64,000 nucleotides of DNA. It comes from an uncultured Flavobacteriaceae bacterium. GTDB taxonomy: Bacteria; Bacteroidota; Bacteroidia; Flavobacteriales; Flavobacteriaceae. The position numbers and the translations under genes are program-made. The notes under the pieces are model-generated. The model saw only the letters and a list, made by a program, of their open reading frames with translations, did not search any database and was not told the DNA's origin. The stretch is taken from contig CANMSI010000004.1 in NCBI GenBank assembly GCA_947500575.1, positions 280,778 to 344,777 on the forward strand, given 5' to 3'. The first letter of the stretch is position 1. Each line of letters starts with the position of its first letter. Below are positions 42,998 through 52,202 of the stretch, in pieces.

Positions 42998-43570
42998 CTA
43001 AATGGTCGCCAAGCGTTTCCTGATTTTGGAGAGCCCAACGGGTGTAAGCCCTAAATAAGAGGCAATTAAATACTGAGGTACACGCTGAAAAAGTTGTGGC
43101 CTCTTTTTTAATAAACGCTGATATCTTTCTTGTGGAGATAAGTTCTTTAACTGATTATTTCTCCTAAATAACTGCACAAAACTATCTTGCATGGAAAGTC
43201 GACCAAATCGTTCCAAATCATGCGAATGATTGAACGATTCTTCCACATCCTTTTTAAGAATGGCATATAAAGTACAATCTTCCGTAGCGCATAGGTAACT
43301 AGTAGAAGGTTTTTCCTCTATATAAGCATACAGATCGGTAAAAAATTCACCTTCCGTAAAAAACTCCATTACTTTGGTTCCAGAATCGTCTTCGATATAA
43401 TAACATACGCAACCTTTGTTTAGAAAATAGAAGTACTTAACGTATTGATCTGGAACTATTAGCATACCTCCTTTAGCAATCTCCATTTTTTTATAAAATT
43501 GCAAGGAATAAGCCATCTCGGCATCGTTTACCTGCGCATAGGATCGTATTTTACTTTTAAGGGATTCCAA
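42998..43570 (-). CDS. Crp/Fnr-family transcriptional regulator
   Basis: The protein has 190 residues; only a TTG start is available in frame. The N-terminal cyclic-nucleotide-binding-like beta roll (VKYFYFLNKGCVCYYIED, EFFTEGEFFTDLYAYIE) is followed by a helix-turn-helix (VPQYLIASYLGLTPVGLSKIRKRL). The phosphate-binding-cassette residues of cAMP receptors are not obvious, so its ligand is unknown. Position and strand suggest it regulates the downstream acyl-CoA operon, either from the same transcript or by autoregulated read-through. Confidence 0.88.
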   Translation of the reverse strand: MESLKSKIRSYAQVNDAEMAYSLQFYKKMEIAKGGMLIVPDQYVKYFYFLNKGCVCYYIEDDSGTKVMEFFTEGEFFTDLYAYIEEKPSTSYLCATEDCTLYAILKKDVEESFNHSHDLERFGRLSMQDSFVQLFRRNNQLKNLSPQERYQRLLKKRPQLFQRVPQYLIASYLGLTPVGLSKIRKRLATI

Positions 43571-43771
43571 AAAAAAATCTTTAGGTTCAAATCAAAAGTA
43601 CAAACTGATCATAAGAATAGCAATTGAGAAATTTACGTCTTACATCAACACTCTTTTTGGACTGCTTAGAATTCATCTTTTTATTATCGTAAAATATCAA
43701 AAATAATATTCACAAGATTTTATTTATAACTTACATATTAAACATATTCACACAATAAATTCAGAAGAATT

Positions 43772-44167
43772 ATGAAATGCGTAGAGCTTAATAAAGCTGG
43801 GAATTTTGATACTTGGGAGCCTTCAAAAATTAGAGAACTTAAAGAAAAACGTTTTGCCTCTGACTTAGGTAAAAAATTACTTTATGAAAACGAACTTATT
43901 AGAGTATGGGAAATTACACTTTTTCCAAAAGAACGTCTTCCTTTTAGAAAACAGAATCGAGATTTCTATTGGGTTTCACTTACAGATGCCAAGATCATAT
44001 GTAGGTATTCTGATGGAAAGATTGCTATGTTGTATATTAACAGGGGGGATTATGAATTACGCAAAGTTGAGGATCAAAACCCTATTTGGGATATGGAAAA
44101 TATAGGAGAGTACCTTTTAGTGCTAAATCTTATGGAACTAAAAATCCCTATTCGAATTGCGTCTTAG
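43772..44167 (+). CDS. Cupin-like protein lacking metal ligands
   Basis: The protein has 131 residues. The layout (LLYENELIRVWEITLFPKERLPFRKQ, then DFYWVSL and CRYSDG) follows the first motif of small RmlC-type cupins. However, the histidines that bind metal in the usual PFHxH position are replaced (PFRKQNR), so it is unlikely to be a metalloenzyme. It has no signal peptide. It may be a binding protein or a degenerated enzyme. It is divergent from the Crp/Fnr gene. Confidence 0.65.
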   Translation: MKCVELNKAGNFDTWEPSKIRELKEKRFASDLGKKLLYENELIRVWEITLFPKERLPFRKQNRDFYWVSLTDAKIICRYSDGKIAMLYINRGDYELRKVEDQNPIWDMENIGEYLLVLNLMELKIPIRIAS

Positions 44168-44221
44168 TCATTATTTTGTCAAAAAAGAAGTAGATTCCCC
44201 AAGGATGTTTATATTTAGTAA

Positions 44222-44857
44222 ATGAGGGTACTAAGCACTAATATTGGAACGAGCACTACTTTTCTTTGGAATGGAGAAGAGCAACAAACGGGTATTTTTA
44301 AATACCCCGTAAGCGAGCCCCTACGATTGGGAAAAACAGGAGTAGAAAATGATACCATTGCCAATAGAAAAGTACATGGTGGCCTGGATAAAGCATGCTA
44401 TCTTTTCTCAGCAGAACAATACCCCTATTGGAAAGAACTATATCCAAACGTTGATTGGGATTTAGGGATGTTTGGAGAAAACTTAACTGTAGCGGGTTTG
44501 GATGAAGCTACTGCAAGAATTGGAAATATTTATCAATTAGGCACTGCCTTGGTGCAAATATCGCAGCCCCGAGAACCTTGCTATAAATTGGGAGTGCGAT
44601 TTGGAGATCAGCAGATTTTAAAGCAATTTATATCACATGGGTATCCAGGCACCTATGTACGTGTTTTAAAGGAAGGGGTTGTGCAAGTGGGTGATACTTT
44701 TATCTTAGAAGAACTTTCAGAAAATCCGTTAACTGTTAAACAGTTCTATCATCTCTTATACGAGAAGAAGAAAAATCCGGAAATTATAGCATTAGCAATT
44801 AGCAATATGGCATTGCCAGAATACAAAAGAGAACGGCTAAAGAAATTAAAAGCTTAA
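44222..44857 (+). CDS. MOSC domain protein (YiiM-like)
   Basis: The protein has 211 residues. It shows RKVHGGLDKACYLFS, FGENLTVAGL and the MOSC cysteine in SQPREPCYKLGVRFGD (Cys120), with a YiiM-type C-terminal helical extension (VKQFYHLLYE). MOSC proteins bind molybdenum cofactor; YiiM-type ones reduce N-hydroxylated compounds with an electron-transfer partner. It is 23 bases before the DUF885 gene. Confidence 0.92.
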   Translation: MRVLSTNIGTSTTFLWNGEEQQTGIFKYPVSEPLRLGKTGVENDTIANRKVHGGLDKACYLFSAEQYPYWKELYPNVDWDLGMFGENLTVAGLDEATARIGNIYQLGTALVQISQPREPCYKLGVRFGDQQILKQFISHGYPGTYVRVLKEGVVQVGDTFILEELSENPLTVKQFYHLLYEKKKNPEIIALAISNMALPEYKRERLKKLKA

Positions 44858-44880
44858 ACTATATTCAACATACGATCAAA

Positions 44881-46668
44881 ATGAAAAATGTACTACTAAT
44901 TACTATTTGTATTTTATTTTTTACGGCATGCAAACAAGATGCGGACAGAGGAGATAGAGCCGAAGTGGCTGTTAATGAAGATTTTAAGGAACTCTTAAAC
45001 AATTACTATGAGGAAAGGCTTCAACTATATCCATTAAATGCAACCGCGGAGGGAGACAACCGATATAATGACCTTCTTCCCAATTTTCTAACGGATGAAT
45101 TTAAAGCCAAGGAAGTTCAATTCTTTACTGATTATAAAAATAAACTGGTTTCTTTTCCAGATGATAGCCTGGCCTCTGGTCAGAAAATGAGCAAGGCAGT
45201 TCTAGCATGGGAATGTGATCGAAACTTAGACCGTTCCAAGTTTCGCGAAGACCTCTACCCTATAAATCAAATGTGGACCCTACAATTAAGTATAGGGCAA
45301 TTGGCGAGTGGTGCAGGAGCACAACCATTTAAAACAGTACAAGACTACGATAATTGGTTAAAACGTTTAGATGCGTATGTAGCCTGGCTAGCCTCTGCGG
45401 AAATAAGAATGCGCGAAGGGATAGCAAGCAAGCAAGTATTACCTAAATCATTAATAAAAAAGGTAATTCCACAGCTCGCTTCAATGACTACTAGCAATTT
45501 GGATGAGCATTTGTTTTATAGTCCAATTAAAAACCTGCCCAAAAGCTTTGATGCTTTGGATAAAGAACGATTAATAAGCGCCTACACTAAAATGCTAACC
45601 GAAAAAGTAATTCCTGCTTATCAGCAATTACACGATTTTATGAATACTGAATATATGGAAGCTGGAAGAACATCTAGCGGTATACAAGGTGTTCCTAATG
45701 GTGATGACTATTATGCCTATTCCATAAAGCGCTATACAACTACAGACATGTCTGCCAATGAGATTCATCAATTAGGGCTTTCGGAAGTAGCAAGAATAGC
45801 TGCTGAAATGGAAAAGGTGAAGAATCAAGTAGGGTTCAAAGAAGATTTAAGATCCTTTTTTGATCATGTAAGGGCTAAAAAAGAATTGATGCCTTTTTCA
45901 GATCCTAATGAGGTGATTGCCAACTTTAATGCAATTCATGAAAAGATGAAGCCTCAAATTGAAAAATTGTTTGATAAAAAACCTCAGACTCCATTTGAGG
46001 TAAGACGCACAGAAGCCTTTAGAGAAGCTTCGGCCAGCGCAGAATATAATCCAGGCTCCGTAGATGGAACAAGACCCGGTATTTTTTATGTTCCCATACC
46101 AGATGTAAGCACTTATAATATGTATTCTGATGAAGATCTATTTTTACATGAAGCTATTCCAGGACACCATTTTCAAATCTCCCTAACGCAAGAAAACAAA
46201 GAGTTACCAAAATTCAGAAAAACGCTCTGGTATAGCGCATATGGAGAAGGATGGGCACTTTATACGGAATCTTTAGGAAAAGAACTAGGGCTTTATGATG
46301 ATCCATATCAATACTTCGGAATGCTAGGTGCAGAAATGCATAGAGCTATCAGACTAGTGGTAGATACGGGGCTCCATTCTAAAGGCTGGTCTAGAGAAAG
46401 AGCCATACAATACTCTTTGGATAATGAAGCAGAATCTGAGGCAAGCATTATTTCTGAAATTGAGCGTTATATGGCCAATCCTGGTCAAGCATTATCCTAT
46501 AAAATAGGGCAATTAAAAATTAGAGAATTGCGTGCAAAAGCAGAAAAAGAGTTGGGAGATGATTTTGACATTCGAGAATTTCACAATCAAGTATTGGAAA
46601 CAGGTTGTGTGCCACTTGCTTTATTAGAAGATAAAATTGATAATTGGATTGAGCATCAAAAAAAGTAA
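44881..46668 (+). CDS. DUF885 metallopeptidase-like lipoprotein
   Basis: The protein has 595 residues. A lipobox ends at Cys17 (ILFFTAC). The DUF885 core contains the zinc-binding-type motif HEAIPGHH (starting near residue 423) and a downstream glutamate in EGWALYTESLGKELG, a gluzincin-like arrangement. EYNPGSVDGTRPGIFYVP is a family signature. It is probably a cell-envelope peptidase of unknown substrate. It ends at a bidirectional terminator. Confidence 0.9.
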   Translation: MKNVLLITICILFFTACKQDADRGDRAEVAVNEDFKELLNNYYEERLQLYPLNATAEGDNRYNDLLPNFLTDEFKAKEVQFFTDYKNKLVSFPDDSLASGQKMSKAVLAWECDRNLDRSKFREDLYPINQMWTLQLSIGQLASGAGAQPFKTVQDYDNWLKRLDAYVAWLASAEIRMREGIASKQVLPKSLIKKVIPQLASMTTSNLDEHLFYSPIKNLPKSFDALDKERLISAYTKMLTEKVIPAYQQLHDFMNTEYMEAGRTSSGIQGVPNGDDYYAYSIKRYTTTDMSANEIHQLGLSEVARIAAEMEKVKNQVGFKEDLRSFFDHVRAKKELMPFSDPNEVIANFNAIHEKMKPQIEKLFDKKPQTPFEVRRTEAFREASASAEYNPGSVDGTRPGIFYVPIPDVSTYNMYSDEDLFLHEAIPGHHFQISLTQENKELPKFRKTLWYSAYGEGWALYTESLGKELGLYDDPYQYFGMLGAEMHRAIRLVVDTGLHSKGWSRERAIQYSLDNEAESEASIISEIERYMANPGQALSYKIGQLKIRELRAKAEKELGDDFDIREFHNQVLETGCVPLALLEDKIDNWIEHQKK

Positions 46669-46670
46669 AT

Positions 46671-46699
46671 AAAAAGGGGTCTTTTAAAGACCCCTTTTT
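46671..46699. terminator. Bidirectional intrinsic terminator
   Basis: A perfect 13-bp stem AAAAAGGGGTCTT / AAGACCCCTTTTT has a TTA loop. It lies between the convergent DUF885 gene (stop 46668) and the secreted-protein gene (stop 46732) and serves both. Confidence 0.92.
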
Positions 46700-46731
46700 C
46701 AATTATTGAATTTAAACTAAAACTAAAACAT

Positions 46732-47322
46732 CTAATCTATGCGAATAGATTTCGAGTAGATGCTTTTACTATCTTCTACCGTAACTCTGTAATTATCTAT
46801 ATGAGCTTTCTCAAAGTTAAAGGCTTTCTCAATGATCATTTGATCTGTTAGTTTTTCACTAAATATAAGTCGAGCATCTCCGTCATACACCTTGATGAAT
46901 ACCTTTTCACGATCCAGATTCAATAGGTTTAGATACATCTTATTGCCTTTGATTCGAAAAACGGGCTTCGGGCTTTCCTTTTTATCACTAATTGAAAGCG
47001 ATTCATTGGTAACTACTACCTCATACCGAATCACTTTAAGATCATCTTCAACTTTCATAGAGTAGACACCACTATCTAATAAGCTTAAATCGAATCTCTT
47101 TATATATTCCACTCGTTTTTTAAGTGTTTCCGAAAAGATAACTTCTTGCTGCTCATCTTTAAGTACCAATGTAGTTTTTTCGGACGGACTGTCTAATTTA
47201 AAGATCATGCTTTTAGCACCTTCATTTGGCACCAAATACAGTTCAGGTTCATTTGCCATGCTTATAGCTGCTACAAACATAAAGGCTACTGTTGCGGTAA
47301 ATTTCAAAACTTTCTTCATCAT
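46732..47322 (-). CDS. Secreted beta-rich protein of unknown function
   Basis: The protein has 196 residues with a signal peptide (FTATVAFMFVAAISMA). The mature part has two similar beta-rich halves of about 80 residues, each with a KVFIKVYDGDARLIFSEKL-like strand (first half TLVLKDEQQEVIFSETL) and a YRV/YSM motif (GVYSMKVED, DNYRVTVED), resembling tandem Ig-like or DUF3244-like modules. It lacks a clear T9SS sorting domain. Its function is unknown. Confidence 0.75.
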   Translation of the reverse strand: MMKKVLKFTATVAFMFVAAISMANEPELYLVPNEGAKSMIFKLDSPSEKTTLVLKDEQQEVIFSETLKKRVEYIKRFDLSLLDSGVYSMKVEDDLKVIRYEVVVTNESLSISDKKESPKPVFRIKGNKMYLNLLNLDREKVFIKVYDGDARLIFSEKLTDQMIIEKAFNFEKAHIDNYRVTVEDSKSIYSKSIRID

Positions 47323-47473
47323 GTAAAATTTTAAAGGTTAATGAATTATTACAGGACAAAACTACCTCCAATATCCAAGGCTCACTACCTTATAATTTTC
47401 CAATATATATTCAATTTTACCTGTTAACTCATTGTTAAATATTGATGAAAGATAATATTCAACATATTTGTGG

Positions 47474-47481
47474 TAATTTTG
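47474..47481 (+). promoter_or_regulatory. Promoter -7 element of the AraC/AlkB-like transcript
   Basis: TAATTTTG matches TAnnTTTG exactly, with the start codon 34 bases downstream. No good TTTG element is seen at the usual distance upstream, so the promoter may need an activator. Confidence 0.4.
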
Positions 47482-47514
47482 TAAATGAATTCTTATTTTT
47501 TCTAAGCTAACTTT

Positions 47515-48407
47515 ATGAGGGAATTGAAAAAGGACTTAATGCAGCCAAAACCTACTTTTGAAGCAATTGCGCCCGATTTTGGGCATTCTTTCACTTACCT
47601 AAAATTTGACAATACCAACATTAATAAGAACGATGCTTGGCACTATCACCCGGAAATAGAACTCGTTTATGTGAATGGAGGTACAGGAAAGCGCAGAATA
47701 GGAAGTCATGTATCATCTTACACCGAGGGAGATCTGATATTAATAGGATCTAACCTCCCACATTGTGGCTTTACAGATGCATTGACAGGGAACGAAAATG
47801 AAATCGTAGTTCAAATGAAAGGCGACTTCTTGGGAGATACTTTTTTTACGCTTCCAGAAATGAAAAAAATTCATCAACTTTTTGAAGTGGCGAAGGCGGG
47901 GATTGCCTTTTTTGGTACTACAAAGAAACGCATTGGCCGTTACATGGAAGGACTTGAAAGCAAACGGATTTTGAACGTTTACTTACAATTCTAACAATTC
48001 TAAATGAGCTAGGTAGTACAGATGAATTTAAGGTACTGAATGCCCAAGGATTCTCGCTAGAAACCGAAGTGAAAGACAATGATCGAATCAATGTAGTTTT
48101 CAATTATGTAAAAACACATTTTAAAGAAGAGATTAGACTAGAAGAAATAGCCGATATGGTGAGTATGACCGTTCCTTCTTTTTGTAGGTATTTCAAAAAA
48201 ATAACCAATAAAACATTTATTAAATTTGTAAACGAATGTAGACTGGTGCACGCTTCTACCTTATTAACCGAAAAACCCATAAGCATTACGGAAGTTTGTT
48301 TTGAAAGTGGATTTAATAACTTTTCTCATTTTAATAAATCATTTAAAAAATTTACAGGACAAAGTCCTTCCTCTTATCGAAATCAATTTAAAACAATTTT
48401 GCAATAA
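47515..48407 (+). pseudogene. AraC-family regulator split by a -1 frameshift
   Basis: The first frame (47515-47994) encodes a cupin-type sensor domain (HYHPEIELVYVNGG, GDLILIGSNLPHCGF) and then runs into a stop. The frame starting near 47964 encodes the rest without interruption: FERLLTILTILNELGST, then the AraC DNA-binding domain (LEEIADMVSMTVPSFCRYFKK and ITEVCFESGFNNFSHFNKSFKK) to the stop at 48407. Joined near 47962-47965 (AAAC) the two give a normal regulator of about 297 residues. No canonical slippery heptamer is present, so mutation or sequencing error is more likely than programmed frameshifting. Confidence 0.85.
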
Positions 48408-49006
48408 TGAATTCCCTTTTCTCTGAAGCCGGTAAACTTGATTTACCTAATTGCGATATTCAATACTTCCCCAATTTTTTCGATACAGAAAAGGCCCATT
48501 TTTATTTTAATGCATTGAGAAAGGAAGTTCCTTGGCAGCAAGATACAATCAAAGTTTATGGAAAAACACATTTACAACCAAGGTTAACAGCACTCTATGG
48601 TAGCGACAAAAAACCTTATTCTTATTCCAATGTTACCATGCATCCGCATCTTTTTGATGAAAAGCTACTGGCTATTAAACAAGCGGTAGAACGTAAAACA
48701 GAAGTGATTTTCAATACTTGTTTGCTAAATTTATACAGGGATGGTAAAGATAGTAATGGCTGGCATACAGATAATGAAAAAACATTGGGAACTAACCCAG
48801 TTATTGCCTCCGTTACCCTAGGACAAGAGCGCTTTTTTCACCTAAAACATCGGACAAAAAAAGAATTAAAACGAAAGATTTTATTAGAACATGGGAGTCT
48901 TTTATTAATGCAAGGAGCTACACAACACCATTGGTTGCATCAAATTCCAAAAACAGCTAAACCTATTAAAGAGCGGATTAATCTCACTTTTAGAGTTCTT
49001 ATTTAA
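48407..49006 (+). CDS. AlkB-like 2-oxoglutarate/Fe(II) dioxygenase
   Basis: The protein has 199 residues. The iron ligands are His120 and Asp122 (GWHTDNEKTLG) and His178 (HHWLHQIPKT), and the 2-oxoglutarate arginine is in INLTFR. LQPRLTALYG is typical of ALKBH2/3-like enzymes, which remove alkyl groups from DNA or RNA by oxidation. Its ATG overlaps the stop of the AraC gene (TAATG), suggesting coupled expression with that regulator. Confidence 0.93.
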   Translation: MNSLFSEAGKLDLPNCDIQYFPNFFDTEKAHFYFNALRKEVPWQQDTIKVYGKTHLQPRLTALYGSDKKPYSYSNVTMHPHLFDEKLLAIKQAVERKTEVIFNTCLLNLYRDGKDSNGWHTDNEKTLGTNPVIASVTLGQERFFHLKHRTKKELKRKILLEHGSLLLMQGATQHHWLHQIPKTAKPIKERINLTFRVLI

Positions 49007-49772
49007 ATAAATCGTTCAATACCTGAGCCAATCGTAATCCTCCTTTTTGTAATTGATCTTTGACTGTATCCCAATACTTGTATTGATATTTATACCCTAT
49101 TTCCTCACCTATCGTTACGGAGGCATAGATTTCAGTAGCTAATTCCTTAGATTCTGCTACCCAATCATACACCGTTCCTTCTTGTATTGCTTTGCGCTCT
49201 TTCTTGGTAATCTTTGGTAAATTGGCAGCTAATTCGGTATAACTCATTCCAAAATTTCGAATCATATTGGTATCCCACAAGCGATGCAAATTACTGCCTT
49301 CTTTAAACCAACGAATTTGAATATCATTCCCTCCTTTATCTTCTGCTCTACCCGCGTGCATAGGTTGATGTAAATCCCCTACCAAATGCACAAGCATTTT
49401 AAGATAAAAGCGCTTATCTTCCTTAGAGCTTTTTTCATCTTTTACAATGGCAACGCATCGTTGAATCCCCATTACTACATCGCCATACTTACTTGGTGTA
49501 CTATCCTCATACTTGGTACCATCTGGAAAGTTCACATAATGCCAAGCACTAAATTTAGAAAAGCTCCGGTCTGCTTTTATATCATCGGCAAAAGTAGAGA
49601 CCAAGGCCAAACTTTCACCATTTAAAAGTTCTTTGATTGCCTTTTTAGCTTTGCGACTTAAGTATTTTTCTGCCACCGCACCTGTAGTTCTATGCCCCGT
49701 TTTGGACCATGTAATTGAATTCCCAAAAGAGAATTGAACAGCTAAAAAACAAAGGATAAAAAGGTTTTTCAT
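48999..49772 (-). CDS. Secreted S1/P1-type nuclease
   Basis: The protein has 257 residues from the second ATG. The signal peptide ends near FSFGNSIT, giving a mature protein starting close to the Trp of TWSKTGHR, the zinc-binding start of this family. Other zinc ligands are in FADDIKAD, AWHYVNFP, HLVGDLHQPMHAGR and NLHRLWDTNMI. It degrades single-stranded nucleic acids and 3'-nucleotides outside the cytoplasm, probably for phosphate and nucleoside scavenging. It is convergent with the AlkB-like gene, overlapping by eight bases. Confidence 0.93.
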   Translation of the reverse strand: MKNLFILCFLAVQFSFGNSITWSKTGHRTTGAVAEKYLSRKAKKAIKELLNGESLALVSTFADDIKADRSFSKFSAWHYVNFPDGTKYEDSTPSKYGDVVMGIQRCVAIVKDEKSSKEDKRFYLKMLVHLVGDLHQPMHAGRAEDKGGNDIQIRWFKEGSNLHRLWDTNMIRNFGMSYTELAANLPKITKKERKAIQEGTVYDWVAESKELATEIYASVTIGEEIGYKYQYKYWDTVKDQLQKGGLRLAQVLNDLFK

Positions 49773-49831
49773 AATCATCGTATCGGTCTGTAAAAATATA
49801 CAAATACTAATTAAGGTATTGTTAAGACAGC

Positions 49832-49860
49832 TTTGTTTTTAAGTAATAAGTTTAATATTG
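49832..49860 (+). promoter_or_regulatory. Putative promoter of the PBP1A gene
   Basis: TTTG at 49832-49835 and TAATATTG at 49853-49860 are separated by 17 bases, close to the Bacteroidota consensus. The transcript would begin near 49867, downstream of the in-frame TTG at 49864, which favours the ATG at 49882 as the real start. Confidence 0.4.
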
Positions 49861-49881
49861 TAGTTGAAAAAGACATTGAGA

Positions 49882-52128
49882 ATGCTTAAAAAGATAAAAT
49901 CACCTTTACTTCGGTACGGTTTGCTTGCAATAATTAGCTGCTTTCTAGTAGGTTTAGGGTTCTTTCTAAGTGTTTATTTTGGTGCTTGGGGAAAGCTTCC
50001 ATCCAAAGAAACACTTTCAAATCTTCAATATCAAAGAGCTTCTGAGGTTTATTCATCAGACAGCGTACTTATTGGTAAGTACTATTTGTTTGACAGGCAG
50101 CCTATTGACTACAAGGAGTTTCCTGAGCATTTAATAGACGCCTTAGTAGCCATTGAAGATGAACGCTTTTACGAGCATAAGGGAGTAGATTATAGAAGTC
50201 TTTTTAGGGTAGCTTTTAAAACCATATTAATGCAAGATAAGTCTTCGGGGGGTGGCAGTACTATTACCCAGCAACTTGCAAAAAATATACACCCTAGAAT
50301 ACAATCTGGCACCATAGGTTTAGCCGCAGACAAAGTAAAAGAAATGATCATTGCCAGCCGTTTAGAGGGCATTTATACCAAAGAAGAAGTGCTAACACAT
50401 TATCTAAATACAGTTTCTTTTGGAGACAATACTTTTGGCATTGAAAGTGCCTCACTGCGGTTTTTTAACAAAAAAACAAGGGCATTAAATATCGAAGAAG
50501 CAGCCGTACTTGTTGGAATGCTTAAAGCTACCTATGGGTACAACCCAAGAATATTCCCTGAGACTAGTCGAAAGAGGCGGAATTTAGTATTTGGCGCCCT
50601 TTTTCTTAATGACTATATCACAGAAACCGAGAAAGATAGCCTTATAGAACTTCCTTTAACTATTCACTATAAGAAATACGACCATAATGAAGGAATCGCT
50701 GCTTATTTTAGGGAACAAGTCAGAAAACAAATGCTTCGGTGGTGCGAGGAAAAAAATGAGGAAGGAGCATCGTATAATTTATATACTTCGGGTTTAAAAA
50801 TTTATACCACCTTGGATTATAAAATGCAGCAATCTGCAGAAAAAGCGATGGTGCAACATATGAAATCATTGCAAAATCAATTTGAAAAGGGATATGGAAA
50901 ATCGGCTCCATGGCTGCGCGATAAAAAACTGATAAAAAAGACCGTTCAAAAAACTACTGTTTATCAAAAGTTAATTTCAGGAGGGCTTACGAAACAGGAA
51001 GCGTGGGATTCATTGGCTTATAAAAAACCACTGCTGCTATCGAATTGGAATGGAGAAAAAGAGGTACAGGCAAGTACCATAGATAGCATACAGCATTATA
51101 TGAAGTTTTTGAACACAGGCTCTTTATCCTTAGATCCTGTAACAGGTGCTGTAAAAACTTGGATTGGAGGCATACAATACAGACATTTTAAATTTGACCA
51201 CATAGCTCAAAGCAAAAGACAAGTCGGCTCCACTTTTAAACCCATTGTCTACACAGCGGCACTTGAAAAAGGAATTGAACCCTGTACTTACTTTTCTGCA
51301 CAGGAAGTAAGCTATAAAAACTTAGAAGGTTGGAGCCCAGGGAATTCAGAAAAAAAAGATGAGATTTTCCTAAACTACTCCATGAAAGAGGCTCTTAGTA
51401 AATCTGTAAATACGGTATCGGTTAAAGTTTTGGAAAAAACTGGAATTCCCACGGTCATTGAGCAGGCTAAAAAAATGGGAATTCGATCAAAACTTCCAGA
51501 ATTACCTTCACTAGCATTAGGAACTGGAGAATTGAGTATCTTAGAATTGGCAGCAGCCTATACCACTTATGTAAATAATGCATCCGTTGCATCTCCTTAT
51601 CTCATTCAAAGTATTGCTTCTTCCGAAAATGTTGTATTGCAAACATTTCAGCCCAAAATATCAAAAGAACCAGCTTTTTCGGAAGAAACTAGGCAGACTA
51701 TGATTCAATTAATGAAGGCTACAGTAGACCATGGTACCGCTTCAAGGATTCGTACCACCTATGGTTTAAAAAATGATATTGCAGGGAAAACAGGAACAAC
51801 TCAAAATAATAAGGATGCATGGTTTGTGGCCGTAATGCCCCGTTTGGTAAGTGTTACCTGGGTGGGTCTGGAACATCATGAAATTGGATTTAGCAGTACC
51901 CGTATAGGACAAGGTGCAAATGCAGCATTGCCCATATTCGCTTTATGGTTAAAAGAATTAAATAAGGACGCCAGTTTTCAAGAAATTACAGGTGCTAGGT
52001 TTAAAACGCCAGACCCAGTTATATTAGCAGCATTGGATTGCGAACCTATTAAGCGTGATGGTTTTTTTAAACGTCTTTTTAAAAATAAGAAGAAGAAAAA
52101 GAGAAAGAAATTTAAAACCAAGGCTTAG
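49882..52128 (+). CDS. Penicillin-binding protein 1A (bifunctional)
   Basis: The protein has 748 residues from the ATG at 49882; a TTG at 49864 would add six. After a short cytoplasmic part and one membrane helix (YGLLAIISCFLVGLGFFLS), the glycosyltransferase (GT51) domain shows EDERFYEHKGVDY and GGGSTITQQLAKN. The transpeptidase shows SxxK in GSTFKPIVY (Ser near 450), SxN in SKSVNTVS and KTGTT. It polymerises and cross-links peptidoglycan at the inner membrane. A very basic tail (KNKKKKKRKK) ends it. Confidence 0.95.
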   Translation: MLKKIKSPLLRYGLLAIISCFLVGLGFFLSVYFGAWGKLPSKETLSNLQYQRASEVYSSDSVLIGKYYLFDRQPIDYKEFPEHLIDALVAIEDERFYEHKGVDYRSLFRVAFKTILMQDKSSGGGSTITQQLAKNIHPRIQSGTIGLAADKVKEMIIASRLEGIYTKEEVLTHYLNTVSFGDNTFGIESASLRFFNKKTRALNIEEAAVLVGMLKATYGYNPRIFPETSRKRRNLVFGALFLNDYITETEKDSLIELPLTIHYKKYDHNEGIAAYFREQVRKQMLRWCEEKNEEGASYNLYTSGLKIYTTLDYKMQQSAEKAMVQHMKSLQNQFEKGYGKSAPWLRDKKLIKKTVQKTTVYQKLISGGLTKQEAWDSLAYKKPLLLSNWNGEKEVQASTIDSIQHYMKFLNTGSLSLDPVTGAVKTWIGGIQYRHFKFDHIAQSKRQVGSTFKPIVYTAALEKGIEPCTYFSAQEVSYKNLEGWSPGNSEKKDEIFLNYSMKEALSKSVNTVSVKVLEKTGIPTVIEQAKKMGIRSKLPELPSLALGTGELSILELAAAYTTYVNNASVASPYLIQSIASSENVVLQTFQPKISKEPAFSEETRQTMIQLMKATVDHGTASRIRTTYGLKNDIAGKTGTTQNNKDAWFVAVMPRLVSVTWVGLEHHEIGFSSTRIGQGANAALPIFALWLKELNKDASFQEITGARFKTPDPVILAALDCEPIKRDGFFKRLFKNKKKKKRKKFKTKA

Positions 52129-52172
52129 GTGAGAATTAGAAAATTTGGGATTTTTTTAACGCTTTAAAAACT

Positions 52173-52180
52173 TAAATTTG
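52173..52180 (+). promoter_or_regulatory. Promoter -7 element of the DUF5916 gene
   Basis: TAAATTTG is a perfect TAnnTTTG match, 22 bases before the ATG at 52203. Confidence 0.45.
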
Positions 52181-52202
52181 TCGCTGGCTAATTCAAAAAC
52201 AA

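Noticed and set aside
47955..48000. Programmed -1 frameshift in the AraC gene
   Set aside because: The site (AGCAAAC) is not a canonical slippery heptamer and no clear downstream pseudoknot was seen; mutation or sequencing error is simpler.
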